Part shown: in pieces, positions 34,568 to 34,579 of the stretch | How the letters are laid out: the number at the start of each line of letters is the position of its first letter | How positions within the stretch are numbered: position 1 is the first letter of the stretch | Assembly (NCBI GenBank): GCA_043811005.1 | Contig: JBDRNO010000137.1 | Span: 1-34,579 of the forward strand | DNA from: JBDRNO01 sp043811005 | GTDB lineage: Bacteria; Bacteroidota; Bacteroidia; NORP154 | DNA: 34,579 nt | Reading direction: 5' to 3' | Made by a program: the position numbers and the translations under genes | Notes under the pieces: generated by a model | What the model was told of the DNA's origin: nothing | Databases searched by the model: none | The model's input: only the letters and a program-made list of their open reading frames with translations

Positions 34568-34579
34568 TCCGCCAGCTGG
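34568..34579. repeat. Truncated CCGCCAGCTGG palindrome at the window edge
   Basis: The last 12 bases match the first 12 of the palindrome at 70-85. The copy is cut by the window end. The 278 bp between it and the aminotransferase start are AT-rich and hold no gene I can support. Confidence 0.7.

Overview
The window looks like uncultured Bacteroidota (Bacteroidia-like) chromosome. Evidence: two secreted proteins end in type IX secretion (T9SS) C-terminal sorting domains with YPNP motifs; SprB, PKD and Ig-like adhesin repeats are present; there is a canonical Bacteroidota promoter (TTG, 19 bp, TATATTTG) before a tRNA-Glu; and the intergenic DNA is AT-rich and full of short palindromic and tandem repeats. 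All protein genes lie on the minus strand; only the tRNA is on plus. There is no complete transposase, phage, plasmid or CRISPR locus.

Layout from high to low coordinate, the direction of transcription: a PLP aminotransferase (33156-34289); an ABC-F ATPase and a stand-alone Smr domain 35 bp apart (32897-31009); a secreted propeller-like T9SS protein (28917-30632); a TPR-membrane protein (P4, 27193-28683); an unrecognised 193-aa protein (26213-26794); tRNA-Glu (25580-25654, plus strand); a PlsC-type acyltransferase (24590-25177); a four-helix-bundle/S23 protein (24072-24482); three more TPR-membrane paralogs (P3 22146-23600, P2 20515-21996, P1 18599-20266); and a giant 5927-residue secreted adhesin (249-18032) filling half the window.

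The giant protein is built hierarchically. Twenty-seven Ig-like modules with PNGGE and YSTDGGSTW motifs form three higher-order repeats of eight modules (about 889 residues each), and every seventh module is split by an inserted CUB-like domain. Then come about 16 Ig/PKD-like repeats, a PKD domain, an unassigned jelly-roll-like region, eight SprB repeats (one split by a reelin-like domain), eight more Ig-like repeats, a PKD domain and a type A sorting domain. It has no recognisable enzyme domain and is probably a cell-surface or secreted adhesin.

The four TPR paralogs (P1-P4) share signal peptide, TPR array, coiled coil and a near-invariant region of about 85 residues with three predicted membrane segments. 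In related Bacteroidota TPR sensors a kinase or cyclase would sit at this end. The function of this module is unknown to me, and it is the best candidate here for an undescribed signalling family. Other strong observations: an ABC-F protein whose mutations all fall in one of its two ATP sites; its pairing with an Smr domain; palindromic repeats that supply a stop codon to P1 and a 29-residue tail to P2; and repeats resembling IS21-type ends placed just 3' of four consecutive genes.
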